Below are positions 26,804 to 37,300 of a stretch of DNA of 64,000 nt, piece by piece. Under the pieces are notes generated by a model. That model was given only the letters and a program-made list of their open reading frames with translations, ran no database searches and was not told the origin of the DNA. Origin of the DNA: JAAEPI01 sp964352625. Its GTDB lineage: Bacteria > Bacteroidota > Bacteroidia > Cytophagales > Cyclobacteriaceae. Position 1 is the stretch's first letter; each line of letters begins with the position of its first letter. Location of the stretch: NCBI GenBank assembly GCA_964352625.1, contig CAYGSD010000007.1, positions 1 to 64,000 of the forward strand, read 5' to 3'. Made by a program: the position numbers and the translations under genes.

Positions 26804-28114
26804 TTATGCCTTTAGCCAGTCGGGTTTGGTAGTTGTCACTTTTGCGCCTAGTTGGTTCAGCAATTGATACAGCCCGAAATAGGTTCTGTTGATATAAAGC
26901 CCATGGCGCGAGCCTCTGGCATGCTTCGAGTTTCTCAATTCCTTCATTTTCCCCAGCCTTTCACTCAACTCATAAATTTGATTGAAGTAGGTGTCATCGG
27001 CAAAATCGAATTCATCAAAGTGAAACGGCTGACCAAGGAGTGTCGTCATCTGACGAAACACGTCAACGAACAACTCCCTTTCCTTTTCCGTGTCGTCAGC
27101 GAAAAGAAAACTCAATTCTTCCAAAACAGGAATCAAATCCGCATCATTAGTCACCAAATCCTTGCTCATTAGCTTGAAGTACAAGCTGTAAAAATCAGTC
27201 GGGATTTCTTTGACACAGCCAAAATCAATAACACCTAGGGTGCCATCTCCTCTCATAAGAAAATTGCCGGGATGCGGATCGGCATGCACCGTTTTCAGGT
27301 TGTGAATCTGATGATGATAAAAATCCCACATGGCCTGGCCAATCTGATCTTTAACCTCCCGACTCGGATTAGTCTTTAAAAACTCCTTGATGTGTTGACC
27401 CTCCAGCCAGTCCATCGTGATTATTCTGGCTGCCGATAAATCGGGGTAGTATTTTGGAAAGAACAAATTCGGAATGTGCGCACATGCTTCCGAAATCTCC
27501 ACGGATCGCTCCACCTCCAGTTTGTAGTCCGTTTCCTCAAGAAGTTTTTCCTCCACCTCCTCCATGTACTGATCCAGCTCCTGCTGATTGATGCCGAAAA
27601 GTCGCACTGCAAATGGTTTCACCAGTTTCAGGTCTGATCGCACACTATCCGAAACGCCAGGATACTGAACTTTCACCGCGTAGGTTTTGCCCTCCTTGGT
27701 CGCTCGATGTACCTGCCCAATAGAAGCTGCATTGACTGCACTTTTAGAAAACTCATCGAAAATTTCATTGGGGTTCTTACCAAAATATTGTTGAAAGGTC
27801 TTGGCCACCAACGGAAAACTAAGCGGTGGTGCGCTGTACTGTGCCAAAGCAAACTGATCCTGATACGCTGTAGGCAACATGTTCTTATCCATAGCCAGCA
27901 TTTGAGCTACCTTCAGTGCACTTCCTTTGAGTTGGCTGAGCGATGAATAAATGTCCTTGGCATTGTCTGCATCCAAGCCCTCTCTTGTAAGATCAGGATC
28001 GATGAGTTTCTTGCTGTAATGCTTGAGGTAATTGCCTCCAACTTTCACCCCTGTTTGTACGAATTTGCTGGCTCTGGAAACTTTTCCAGTCGGAATTCTG
28101 AGTTGTTCCTCCAT
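26804..28114 (-). CDS. ABC1/AarF (UbiB-COQ8-like) atypical kinase
   Basis: A 436-residue ABC1-family protein. The family's N-terminal KxGQ motif appears as KVAQ (Lys68-Gln71), so its glycine is replaced by alanine. The alanine-rich loop reads NAASIGQVH, the VAIK-type lysine is in YAVKVQYPG, and the catalytic HADPHPGNF and metal-binding IDFG are intact. It has no C-terminal membrane helices as in UbiB. The family supports isoprenoid-quinone or lipid metabolism as an ATPase. It is translationally coupled (TAATG) to the TetR-like gene upstream, a pairing I associate with Bacteroidota. Confidence 0.9.
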   Translation of the reverse strand: MEEQLRIPTGKVSRASKFVQTGVKVGGNYLKHYSKKLIDPDLTREGLDADNAKDIYSSLSQLKGSALKVAQMLAMDKNMLPTAYQDQFALAQYSAPPLSFPLVAKTFQQYFGKNPNEIFDEFSKSAVNAASIGQVHRATKEGKTYAVKVQYPGVSDSVRSDLKLVKPFAVRLFGINQQELDQYMEEVEEKLLEETDYKLEVERSVEISEACAHIPNLFFPKYYPDLSAARIITMDWLEGQHIKEFLKTNPSREVKDQIGQAMWDFYHHQIHNLKTVHADPHPGNFLMRGDGTLGVIDFGCVKEIPTDFYSLYFKLMSKDLVTNDADLIPVLEELSFLFADDTEKERELFVDVFRQMTTLLGQPFHFDEFDFADDTYFNQIYELSERLGKMKELRNSKHARGSRHGLYINRTYFGLYQLLNQLGAKVTTTKPDWLKA

Positions 28115-28779
28115 TAAAATGGTTTCTGATTTTGGTACAAGAATTTCGCGAAATCAACGAGTCGATCTATCGGGCCTGATCCGATTAAATCAAAAGCGAG
28201 GTTCACTGACTTCTCAATGGCGGCATCCGTCTTCTCGAAATTCTCACTCTCGTCATTCAGCCAAAACTTCGATACGAATAAAAACTGCACCCAAAATGCA
28301 CGACCGTATTGATTGGAAAAGGGCCGTTCGGCCACCTCGCCATTCTCTTTGCCCTGCGTTATCAACGAATCAACGTATTCATGAAACGCTGCTTTCATTT
28401 TGATCAGAAAGGCAGGATCAAGCTCCAACTTCGCTCTTTCGAATGAATACAGTGCATAGCTCCTATTGCTTTTTATTTTCTCAAACCAAGTGAAATAGAG
28501 AGAAAGGATTTTCTCTCTGAGCGCATATTCATGGTAGTTCTTGTCCTTATCCAAGACGGTAACAACCTCATTGAACCAATCCAGCCAGATCGTTTTTTGG
28601 AGCGTAGGCAATGAATTGAAATGTTGATAAAAATCCTCCTCTGTCACCTTGCATTTTTTGGCAAAGGCGAAGACAGATTTAGGCGGATGCTCATGTGTGA
28701 GCACTTCTTCAATGAATGCTTTCTTTAGTTCTTCTCGGAGGTCTTTTTTCTTAGACTGCTTGTTGGCTGACTTATCCAT
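28114..28779 (-). CDS. TetR-like transcriptional regulator
   Basis: A 221-residue protein with a TetR-type layout: a basic N-terminus, a helix-turn-helix region (about 30-65, KSVFAFAKKCKVTEEDFYQHFNSL) and a helical effector-binding C-terminal domain. The HTH is divergent from classical TetR (the recognition helix reads VTEEDFYQHF), so DNA binding is expected but not certain. Its stop overlaps the ABC1 kinase start, suggesting that it controls or works with that kinase. The ligand is unknown. Confidence 0.78.
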   Translation of the reverse strand: MDKSANKQSKKKDLREELKKAFIEEVLTHEHPPKSVFAFAKKCKVTEEDFYQHFNSLPTLQKTIWLDWFNEVVTVLDKDKNYHEYALREKILSLYFTWFEKIKSNRSYALYSFERAKLELDPAFLIKMKAAFHEYVDSLITQGKENGEVAERPFSNQYGRAFWVQFLFVSKFWLNDESENFEKTDAAIEKSVNLAFDLIGSGPIDRLVDFAKFLYQNQKPF

Positions 28780-28829
28780 GAAGTCACAACACAGCTCATT
28801 TCAAAAAAGTTGATCTCCAAGAAAAAAAA

Positions 28830-29681
28830 TTACTCCGCACTGAAATAATTCGGGTCGAGCTTCTGAAGGATTATTTTGATCTCGTCTGATTTGTGGTAAT
28901 CGCCCAATTTCTCAAAGGAGACAATCAGGTTGCGCAGCATGCGCAAGATCATGTCCAAATTGGAGCACGGCTGATAAAAAATATCACGCCTCTCGAGCTG
29001 CAGATTGTCCAGGTAATTGTCAATGTCCTCTGTCAGAAAGATCAGGCCCTTGTTGAATACATTAATGTAAAACTGAGTCGAATCATTCTTGTAAGTCAGA
29101 ATGAATAGGTTGGGCAGGTTAACACCATACACTGGCAAGTCCAACCTCTTGGCAATCATGAGGTAAATGGCGCTAAGAGAAATTGGATTTCCCTTTTTCG
29201 ATTCCAGAACGGCATTGATCATTGAATTAGCGGGAGAATGAAAGTTTTTGGTATTTGCCCGAAACTTAAACCCGTCAAACAAAACACTATTAAGGATTTT
29301 GATCTGATCGAATGGCGTCATATCGTCACGAAACTCACGCCATGCGTCAATGTACAATTGCTCAAAATCCGCTCTTAGTTGATCGTATTCCAAATCGGGG
29401 TACTGATACGTGGCGGTGATCCACAGCCCTTTGAGCAAATTGTCCTGCTCATTTTCCTTCCAATCCAAGAAACGCTCCTGTACCAATTCGAATTGGAGCA
29501 CATGAATTAAATCTTCTATTCGCGTCTGAATGGTGGGGTTAAAATTCGTCTCCCATTCTTCCTCCAAAAATGGAATGATACCCGTACCAATTGACATGAT
29601 TTTCTCTTCAATCTCCGCCACTACCGACTCGTCATCATCCTCAAGTAGGGAAACCAAGGCTTTTATCTCCGCATTGTTCAT
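28830..29681 (-). CDS. SirB1-like transglutaminase-fold protein
   Basis: A 283-residue protein of the SirB1/Transglut_core2 family. The signature block KGNPISLSAIYLMIAKRLDLPVYGVNLPNLFIL (about 165-200) carries the family's conserved helix; the cysteine of true transglutaminases is replaced here by serine in SLS, as is usual in this family, so it is probably non-enzymatic. The N-terminal part is HEAT-like helical. The C-terminus ends in a short TPR-like stretch (EKLGDYHKSDEIKIILQKLDPNY). Role unknown; neighbours on either side are unrelated. Confidence 0.85.
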   Translation of the reverse strand: MNNAEIKALVSLLEDDDESVVAEIEEKIMSIGTGIIPFLEEEWETNFNPTIQTRIEDLIHVLQFELVQERFLDWKENEQDNLLKGLWITATYQYPDLEYDQLRADFEQLYIDAWREFRDDMTPFDQIKILNSVLFDGFKFRANTKNFHSPANSMINAVLESKKGNPISLSAIYLMIAKRLDLPVYGVNLPNLFILTYKNDSTQFYINVFNKGLIFLTEDIDNYLDNLQLERRDIFYQPCSNLDMILRMLRNLIVSFEKLGDYHKSDEIKIILQKLDPNYFSAE

Positions 29682-29702
29682 TCAGAGCCAAGTTTAACAA
29701 AA

Positions 29703-31313
29703 TCAGGCCAATTCCAATGTCTTCAAAAGCTTAGGAGCCTTCCGCACTTTAGTCGCCTGCTCGAAGGAATAAGCTATGCTGATCAATTTGCTCTCGGTAA
29801 AAGCCTGCCCAAAAATAGAAATACCCACAGGCATGCCGTGAACAAATCCCGCAGGAACAGTGATATTCGGATAGCCGGAGCGAGCGGCTGGAGACGAACT
29901 CCCCGTTCCAAAATGATCTCCATTGATGAGATCAATCGGCCAAGCCGGACCTCCTGTCACGCCGATAATTGCATCGAGGTTGTCCTTTTCCATTGCATTG
30001 TCAATGCCGTTTCTGGAAACATCCAACACCGTCTTAAGTGCATCCTTGTATTCCTGCTCAGATAGATCACCCTTTTCTTCAGACATCTCCAAAATCTCCT
30101 GCTGGAAATAAGGCATTTCCTTGTCCGCATTATCCTCGTTGAATTGGATCACATCCGCCAAGGTCCTTACCGAAGCATCCGGGCGATTTGCCAAGTACTT
30201 ATTTAAACCATCTTTGAATTCGTACAAAAGCACATCAAATCCTGAACGGCCGTACTCCCCGTCTCCCACCACATCTACGTCATTGACCACAGTTGCACCC
30301 TTAGCTTCCAATGTGGCCACCACATTATCCATGATCTTGTCCACAGCTTCATGATAACCAAACGCACCTTCCAGAATCCCGATCCGCTTGCCTGAAAGCC
30401 CTTCAGCATCTAGAAACTGGGTGTAGTCAGCCTCTACCTTACGCCCTGCTTGCTGGGTTGCTTTGTCAGCTGAATCTGTGGCTGTCAATGCGCCCAATAA
30501 CGTGGCGGCATCCGCTACCGTCCGGCACATTGGCCCGGCGGTATCCTGCGTTTCAGAGATCGGTATGATGCCCGATCTGCTCCACAACCCAACCGTTGGT
30601 TTGATACCTACGATCCCATTTGCTGAAGATGGACAGACAATGGAACCGTTCGTTTCCGTGCCAATGGTGATCGCGCACATATTGCCGGAAGCCGCCGCTC
30701 CAGAACCAGCACTTGAGCCACAAGGATTTCTATCCATGGCCCAAGGGTTTCTTGTTTGGCGCCCTCTTCCACTCCAACCGCTTGATGATCTGGTGGAGCG
30801 GAAATTGGCCCACTCGCTTAAGTTTGTTTTACCCAAAAGCACAGCTCCAGCTTCCCTGAGCTTCGCCACGATGGTGGCATCCTTGGGTGCTGGGCTACCT
30901 ACCAAAGCAAGTGAACCCGCAGTGGTTTGCATTTTGTCTCCCGTATCGATGTTGTCCTTGATCATGATAGGGATGCCGTGAAGTGGACCTCTCACCTTCC
31001 CTTCCGCTCTCTCTGCATCCAAACCATCAGCAATGGAGAGTGCGTCTGGGTTGACCTCAATGACGCTATTAAGCCCTCCTTCTGACTGATCTTTTTCCTT
31101 GATGCGGTTGAGGTACAATTCACAAATTTGGCGACTGGTATACCTCCCTGATTCCATGGCTTCCTGGAGCTGAGCCACGGTCCACTCTTCCAACTCAAAA
31201 GATTTTTCTTCGGAAGTTCTGGATTCCTCAGTGGCAGGCGCACAAGCTTTGAGTCCAATAAAAGGCACGGCACTCGCAAGCGTGCCGACTTGAATAAAAT
31301 TTCTTCGCTTCAT
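29703..31313 (-). CDS. Exported amidase-signature enzyme (Tat-type lipoprotein)
   Basis: A 536-residue amidase-signature hydrolase. The catalytic Lys-Ser-Ser set is intact: Lys119 (PIMIKDNID), Ser200/201 (CGSSAGSGAA) and nucleophile Ser224 (ETNGSIVCPSS). The N-terminus MKRRNFIQVG has a twin-arginine motif, and LKAC (Cys24) is a likely lipobox, so it appears to be a Tat-exported lipoprotein facing the periplasm. It resembles secreted amidases rather than the GatA subunit (no GatB/C nearby). Likely acts on an amide, small peptide or aryl amide; the substrate cannot be read. Confidence 0.9.
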   Translation of the reverse strand: MKRRNFIQVGTLASAVPFIGLKACAPATEESRTSEEKSFELEEWTVAQLQEAMESGRYTSRQICELYLNRIKEKDQSEGGLNSVIEVNPDALSIADGLDAERAEGKVRGPLHGIPIMIKDNIDTGDKMQTTAGSLALVGSPAPKDATIVAKLREAGAVLLGKTNLSEWANFRSTRSSSGWSGRGRQTRNPWAMDRNPCGSSAGSGAAASGNMCAITIGTETNGSIVCPSSANGIVGIKPTVGLWSRSGIIPISETQDTAGPMCRTVADAATLLGALTATDSADKATQQAGRKVEADYTQFLDAEGLSGKRIGILEGAFGYHEAVDKIMDNVVATLEAKGATVVNDVDVVGDGEYGRSGFDVLLYEFKDGLNKYLANRPDASVRTLADVIQFNEDNADKEMPYFQQEILEMSEEKGDLSEQEYKDALKTVLDVSRNGIDNAMEKDNLDAIIGVTGGPAWPIDLINGDHFGTGSSSPAARSGYPNITVPAGFVHGMPVGISIFGQAFTESKLISIAYSFEQATKVRKAPKLLKTLELA

Positions 31314-31492
31314 GGTAGGTGGTTTTGATGAATGTGAAAGTTAATGAAGGATTTTGTTTTCAGGCTGCATGCAAGCAATTCGTGATTAGCCTAGCAACAA
31401 ACCCGTCATTCACGAATATGAGCTATCTTGGCATTTTCTAGCTTGAGGTGCACACTTGATAGTTGGGCGTTAAAAGAATCGAACATGACGAA

Positions 31493-32512
31493 ATGAACAA
31501 ATCACTACCATTAAACCAAAACCTTGTCAATTTCGGCATTCCTCTTGGACTACTGGGGGTTCTAATCTTGTTGATGAAATCTTCATTTCTTAATGGAAAT
31601 GATGCCCTGAACTTCGCGGTAACCGTGGATTTATTATTAACCGTTCCACTCGCTTATTTTCTACTCATTCGTAAATCCCAAATCCCAAAAACAACGGTAA
31701 TTCCAGTAATGATCATCGGGCTTCTAATTGGGTCATATTTCCTACCAAAGGAAAATCAAACCTATTTAGACCTCTTTAAGACTTGGGCTTTACCTGTCAT
31801 AGAAGTTTCTATTTTGACCTTTGTGATCATCAAAGCCCGAAGAGTGATCAAGAGCTACAAAAAACTAAAGAGTGTATCACCTGACTTTTATGAAACCTTG
31901 AAAAATTTTTGCGTCGAAATTCTTCCTAAAAAATTTGTGATACCTTTTGCTACAGAAGTTGCAGTGTTCTATTATGGATTTGTTAGTTGGAAGACAAGGA
32001 AACCCAGCAGCAACGAATTCACCTATCACAAGAACAGCGGAACACCTTCATTGTTGGCTGCATTCATTATAATAATAGTCATTGAGACAATCGCATTGCA
32101 CTTTTTGCTTGCTCAGTGGACTATGACGGCTGCCTGGATTCTAACAGGATTGAGCATATACACAGCAGTTCAAGTTTTAGGGTTTGCAAAAGCATTGGAA
32201 CGAAGACCAATTACCATTACAGAAAAGGAGCTCTTGCTGCGCTATGGAATAATGAATGAATCTCAAATCTCTATTTCTGATATAGAATCTGTTGTTCTTT
32301 CAAGTACAGAGCTTGAAAAGGACAAGTTGAGCAAAACACTATCTCCGTTGGGAGAACTGGAAAGTCATAATGTAATCATCAACCTTAAAAGAGAAAATAC
32401 GCTCATAGGTCTTTACGGTATTAAGAAAAAATTTAAGACTATCGGGCTACATATTGATGAGCCTAGTGACTTTAAAGAGAAAATAGAAAACGTGATGCAA
32501 CAAGGTGTTTAG
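31493..32512 (+). CDS. Polytopic membrane protein with PH-like C-terminal domain
   Basis: A 339-residue protein from ATG 31493 (a TTG at 31463 extends it by ten polar residues and is less likely). About six membrane helices are visible in two groups (around 15-105 and 200-240). The C-terminal part (about 245-339), RRPITITEKELLLRYGIMNESQISISDIESVVL, has the strand pattern of a bacterial PH domain. I do not recognise the full protein. The AT-richer codon use compared with its neighbours and the lack of an operon partner make it a possible accessory gene. The flanking gap 31314-31492 holds a short inverted repeat. Confidence 0.6.
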   Translation: MNKSLPLNQNLVNFGIPLGLLGVLILLMKSSFLNGNDALNFAVTVDLLLTVPLAYFLLIRKSQIPKTTVIPVMIIGLLIGSYFLPKENQTYLDLFKTWALPVIEVSILTFVIIKARRVIKSYKKLKSVSPDFYETLKNFCVEILPKKFVIPFATEVAVFYYGFVSWKTRKPSSNEFTYHKNSGTPSLLAAFIIIIVIETIALHFLLAQWTMTAAWILTGLSIYTAVQVLGFAKALERRPITITEKELLLRYGIMNESQISISDIESVVLSSTELEKDKLSKTLSPLGELESHNVIINLKRENTLIGLYGIKKKFKTIGLHIDEPSDFKEKIENVMQQGV

Positions 32513-32603
32513 CTGCTTCCACTTTAGCATCAGCACCCATTGAACCACATTGTTGTTCTCCTTCCGTGCATCTCTGTCATTTTCCTAACTTGCTACCAGA
32601 AAG

Positions 32604-33713
32604 ATGTCAAAGCCAATTTCATCCCCTTTAATCTACGCCAATCCGGCGCTGCGCTTTCAGGCGTTTGAAGCGGAGCTATTAGTGGCATTCAAAAAAGTTC
32701 TCTCATCGCATCAACTGATTCTGGGCGAAGAAGTAAAAGCTTTTGAAAAGTCTTTTTCACAGTACCTATCCATCAATCATTGCGTGGGGGTGAACTCCGG
32801 AACAGATGCGCTGATCTTGGCGATGGAAGCATGCGGGCTTCAGAAAGGTGATGAGGTAATTGCTCCTGCCCTCACCGCACACGGCACCTTAGTTGCTATT
32901 TATCGAGCGGGTCTGACCCCTGTAGTTGTCGATGTGAAGGAGCCAACCTTTTGCATTGATCCAGCTGAAACTGAAAAGGCGATTACCTCAAAAACCAAAG
33001 CCGTGTTGCCAGTTCATCTACATGGATATCCTTCGAACATGGCTGAAATAAAATCAATTTGTGAAGCTCATAACTTGCTCCTAATCGAAGACTGTGCACA
33101 GGCGCATGGTGTCACAATTGGTGATCAAATGGTGGGGTCGTTTGGGAATGCGGCGGCATACAGCTTCTATCCTACCAAGAATCTCGGCTGCATAGGAGAC
33201 GGTGGTGCGGTGGTGACCAATAGTGAGCCAATTGCAAAGAGGTTGAAAGCCCTAAGATGGTATGGTATAGAGCCAAAGGGAGACATTAAAAACGTCGGGA
33301 TCAATTCCCGATTGGACGAAGTACAAGCCGCTTTTTTGAATGTGCTGCTTCCACATTTGGCCGAATACAACGACAGACGTAGGTCTTACTCTCAACAGTA
33401 CCATGAAGCACTTTCGGACTTTACTGAACTTTTGCCACCTCTAGTAGAGGGGGCCGTTTATCATCAGTTTGCTTTGCGAGTTCCTAATCGGAATCTATTC
33501 AAAAAGCTTATGCTTGAAAAGGGCATTCAGCTTGGCGAACACTACAATTTCACCATGAAAGACCTGTCAGTTTTTAGACAATTCTGCGGTGAAATACCTG
33601 TGGCCGAGCATGCCGCTTCGCGGCTCATTTCATTGCCTATCCAACCTGAAATTCTCGACGAACACTTCGAGTTTGTGGTGGACTCTGTTCGAGATTGCCT
33701 GACTAAACTTTAG
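32604..33713 (+). CDS. DegT/DnrJ/EryC1/StrS aminotransferase
   Basis: A 369-residue PLP-dependent sugar aminotransferase. The PLP lysine is Lys192 in SFYPTKNLGCIGDGGA, the aspartate that holds the pyridine nitrogen is in LIEDCAQAHG, and GVNSGTDAL is the phosphate-binding turn. These enzymes transaminate nucleotide-linked keto-sugars for surface polysaccharides or aminosugars. No sugar-nucleotide operon is adjacent, so the substrate is open. It ends tail to tail with the HEAT-repeat gene with a 4-bp overlap. Confidence 0.92.
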   Translation: MSKPISSPLIYANPALRFQAFEAELLVAFKKVLSSHQLILGEEVKAFEKSFSQYLSINHCVGVNSGTDALILAMEACGLQKGDEVIAPALTAHGTLVAIYRAGLTPVVVDVKEPTFCIDPAETEKAITSKTKAVLPVHLHGYPSNMAEIKSICEAHNLLLIEDCAQAHGVTIGDQMVGSFGNAAAYSFYPTKNLGCIGDGGAVVTNSEPIAKRLKALRWYGIEPKGDIKNVGINSRLDEVQAAFLNVLLPHLAEYNDRRRSYSQQYHEALSDFTELLPPLVEGAVYHQFALRVPNRNLFKKLMLEKGIQLGEHYNFTMKDLSVFRQFCGEIPVAEHAASRLISLPIQPEILDEHFEFVVDSVRDCLTKL

Positions 33714-34327
33714 AGTCTCTTTAAGTTTTTCTCCAATCGCTTCAGATGATGTGGATTAGAAAGTTCTTCTCGTCTTTCCTCCAAGACCTTTCGCAGCGTA
33801 TCTCGATGTTCGGCTTCCAGCACTTCCATTATCCGCTCAGCGTATTGGCCAAGCTGATTCGCTGGTGCCAAGTGAACCTCCTCCAAAACAAGCGGAAAAA
33901 CATCCTCTCTGTGCTGATCACTGGTGTAAATGATGGCCAATATTCTAAATCCGTAATCTCTAGCCACCACCGTGCTGGCATGCATAGCATCGATCACTTT
34001 GGGGAGGTGTTGAAAGACTTCATCGGGAATCTTAGGGGTGATGTGCGCCAGGGCAATTAAGCTCCCCCACACCACTCGGTTAATTTTTGAACCCAGATTG
34101 TCGACCAATAAATCAGTATAGGGAGTGATCAACTCTGGGGCTTGCTCAGCAACATACGCCAAGGTAAGGACGGCATCCTTCTGCAAATCCCGATGAGGCT
34201 TGGTTCGAAAAAACTCGACTAGCTCCTCCACGGCAAATTCTCCGGCTACTATTCGGTCTGCTAGCTCGTGATTGGGTCCTTGATCTCTATTGCCCTGGGC
34301 GGAAGAAAGAAAATCCTGAATGGGCAT
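33710..34327 (-). CDS. HEAT-repeat protein, last gene of helicase cluster
   Basis: A 205-residue all-helical protein from ATG 34327, which overlaps the helicase stop as TAATG; an upstream ATG at 34387 is in the helicase coding region and rejected. It reads as tandem HEAT-type helix pairs (e.g. LQKDAVLTLAYVAEQAPELI, VVWGSLIALAHITPKIPDEV, ARDYGFRILAIIYTSDQH). HEAT repeats are protein- or nucleic-acid-binding scaffolds. No catalytic motif is seen. Tight coupling to the helicase gene suggests the two products work together; function unknown. Confidence 0.75.
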   Translation of the reverse strand: MPIQDFLSSAQGNRDQGPNHELADRIVAGEFAVEELVEFFRTKPHRDLQKDAVLTLAYVAEQAPELITPYTDLLVDNLGSKINRVVWGSLIALAHITPKIPDEVFQHLPKVIDAMHASTVVARDYGFRILAIIYTSDQHREDVFPLVLEEVHLAPANQLGQYAERIMEVLEAEHRDTLRKVLEERREELSNPHHLKRLEKNLKRL

Positions 34328-37300
34328 TACGAAACTCTTTTGACGAGCTTTTCCAGTCGATCCACAACCGTGGCACGATCCATCCAAAACTCACGACTGT
34401 AGACGCGAGCGCTCTCCCATTTCTTCTCGGACAAATGAGACACTTGATAAGCATACGCTTGCTTGGCCGAAAGCGTGTCGTGGTACAAATCGTCATCGGT
34501 AAAAACCAGCGCCTTGTATTGCTTGGATTCTGAAAGCGTGAGGTCAGCATACGGATGATTCTTTTCTAATTTCAGATTGGGTTCATTCACAAGGTTTGGT
34601 AGTTGATTTCGGAGATACCAATCCTGTCCTCTGCTTTCATCCTTGTGTGGTGCTGGCTTCCACTTCTTCTTACTAATGTTAAAGGCGTACTCGAGGTACT
34701 CTTTGAGGAATCTCGGCCCAGGGTTTTTGGCTTCTTCGGTGTTCAATTCATTCGGATGAATGCTCGTGACCAAATAGATTTCTTCCTTGGCTCGCGTGAC
34801 GGCCACATTGAGACGATTTTCACCACCCTTCTGATTCAGCATGCCAAATTGCAATCGCAGCTTGCCGCTTTTGTCAGGTCCATAGGCTGTAGAGAAAATG
34901 ACCACATCCCTTTCGTCTCCTTGTATGTTCTCGATGTTCTTAATGATCAAATTTTCTGGAATCAAGAAGCCCTCTTTGATCGCTGCTTCTTCAAGTACAT
35001 CCATGACATGGTTCTGCTGCTTGGCATTGAAGGTCACAATGGCAATGGATTTTTCATCGCCACTCTTCACAAGCTTTTTCACAATTTTTACCACTTCTCC
35101 AGCCTCCACATCGTTCACATTGTTCTCCCAAATACCCTCAACCTTTACATAATGAATGCACGGCTCAGGATCATTGGCCACATCAAAGTGAGGAAGCATT
35201 TTCAACTTACCATTGTAAAATCGCTCATTAGAGAATTCAATCAGCTGTAGAGACTTACTTCGGTAATGACCTTGAAGAGAAACTTCCGGGACATATTTCT
35301 TGGCCAGATCAAGCAACGAATCCACTTCCAGTTCAGGAATGTCCTCCTCGTTTTCCTCATCCCAGCGCACCCGATAAAGATCATTGGGCTGAAGCTGCTT
35401 ATCGTCCCCGGCCACAACTATCTGCTGCCCCCTAGCCATGGCAGGCAAACCTCTTTCAGAAAAACACTGGGAGGCCTCATCGAATATTACCAGATCAAAA
35501 TAACGCTCCATAGGGAAAATGGCAGAAGCCGATTCTGGTGATGCCATCCAGCACGGAAGCAAATTGAACAGCTCCTCGGAGTACGCTGAGATGACTCTTC
35601 GGATTGGCCAGATTCTTCTCTTTTTGGTGACCTGATGTTGGAGGTCTCTGTAGGTGGTTCGGTTGTTCAGTCGATTGTATTCCACCCCCGCATAGGTGCG
35701 TTCTCTCGACTTTAGCAAGAGAATGTCACGGCTGGCAATTCGTTTTTCTCTATTGGCCTGCTGTAATTCACTGACCATGTGATCGAGTTTTTTGGAAGAC
35801 ACGGCGCGCAAAATTGGGTACTTGGTTTCGATGTGATCAATCCAAGCAAGTGCCAGACTATTCTGAAACAACGATAAGCACGTTTCCTTGCTTGAATATT
35901 CCTCTACAAGCTTTGAAACCACATCAGACTCGGTGGTAGTAAAACTCTCCTTGATTTTATGCAGCTCGACGATGGAATCAAAATCGCGGTTCAATTCCTT
36001 GCTGGCTTGTTTGATATCCATCTTGCCCATCATCAAGGCGCGGAGCTGAGAGTCGCTCAGGTATCCTTCCCATTTTTTGGTTTGCTCAGGCACCTGATCA
36101 AGTAAATCAATCAGTGCATGCACGCGCTCCTTGTAGGCGTCCAATTCAAACTCCGGCGCAGAAATGAATTCCGACAAGGTACGAATGTCATTTCTGGCCT
36201 TATACGCCTTCACCGCCTCCTTGAGGGTGAAAAACCAATTTTGGATATCAATTTTTCGAACCTTCGCAGGGAACCCAGCCATCCAATCATGCGCTTTGAC
36301 CTCCGAAATGAAATGCTCTAAATTCAGCCGATTGTCGATCCGAGCCAGTAATACCTCAAAACCTTCCTTGTCGCTGCGCAAGTCATTGGCAATAAGCACA
36401 CGCGTGATAAAGACCTTGTCTGCTGATGTTAGTTTCCATTTGAGCCAACTGAATAGCCCCTTCCGAGCCTTAATCGCCGATTCCAACGCTTCTTGAAAGC
36501 GCCCTAACTGATCGAAAGGAAGTGAAATTTCTGGCCCTGCACCCTTAAAACATCCAATTATACTTTGCTCAAGTTTTAGGAGCACCTCCAATGGCTCCTT
36601 GGGTGATTTGGCAATAACTTCCTTGAACTTTTGGTAGACTTTTTCATCAGAAAGATCCTCTAGTAGATCATCGAACTTTTCTCTTTTGGATTGAAAATGG
36701 ACAACCGTTTCGTAATCCATTTTCTGTTTGGTGAAAGCCTGAGCGGACGCTTCAATCCATTTGCCAAAGCCTTCCAGTTCTCCGAGAATTTCCTTCAGTC
36801 GCGTAAGATCCTTCACACCGAATTTCGAAAATGACACGCCTCCAGCCCAGAAGCATTCTTTAAGCTCTAGCTGTTCGAAATAATCGAGATACTGTCCCAG
36901 CCGATTTTCAAAATCGGGGGCATCATTGTATGTCAAGGCTCGGTACTCCTGATTAAGCGCAACGGACGAACGTTCAGGGCTGGAAATAAGATACAGTTCT
37001 TTCACGCTCTTTCCGCAATCCACTTCACTGAACAGTGCCTCCTTGAACTCAAAAAGCTCCTCACTTAGCTGATCAAGTTTTCGAGATGCTTGCTGAAATT
37101 GTCGTTCCAGATAGATCGTATCCAGTCCGTTGTTCAACGACTCGTACTCGTCCAAATTTTCTATTTGCTTGTTGATCTGCTCATAGATGACCTTTCTGTC
37201 ATTCTTGAAATCATGAACCAACCCGACAAAATCTGTCAAGCCCTTCGATCTTAGTCGCTCATAGACCACATCCAATGCAGCTCGCTTTTGGCAGACGAGC

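Noticed and set aside
30463..30981. 172-codon plus-strand frame inside the amidase gene
   Set aside because: Antisense to a gene with an intact catalytic triad; no family resemblance.
31378..31417. Operator or degenerate REP in the gap before the unknown membrane protein
   Set aside because: A single 8-bp inverted repeat with a long spacer is expected by chance in AT-rich gaps and lacks the hairpin context of the real REP-like ends at 58483 and 59142; kept only as a note in a finding.
34328..34387. Earlier start for the HEAT-repeat gene
   Set aside because: It would run through the end of the helicase; ATG 34327 overlaps the helicase stop as TAATG and starts a normal HEAT protein.
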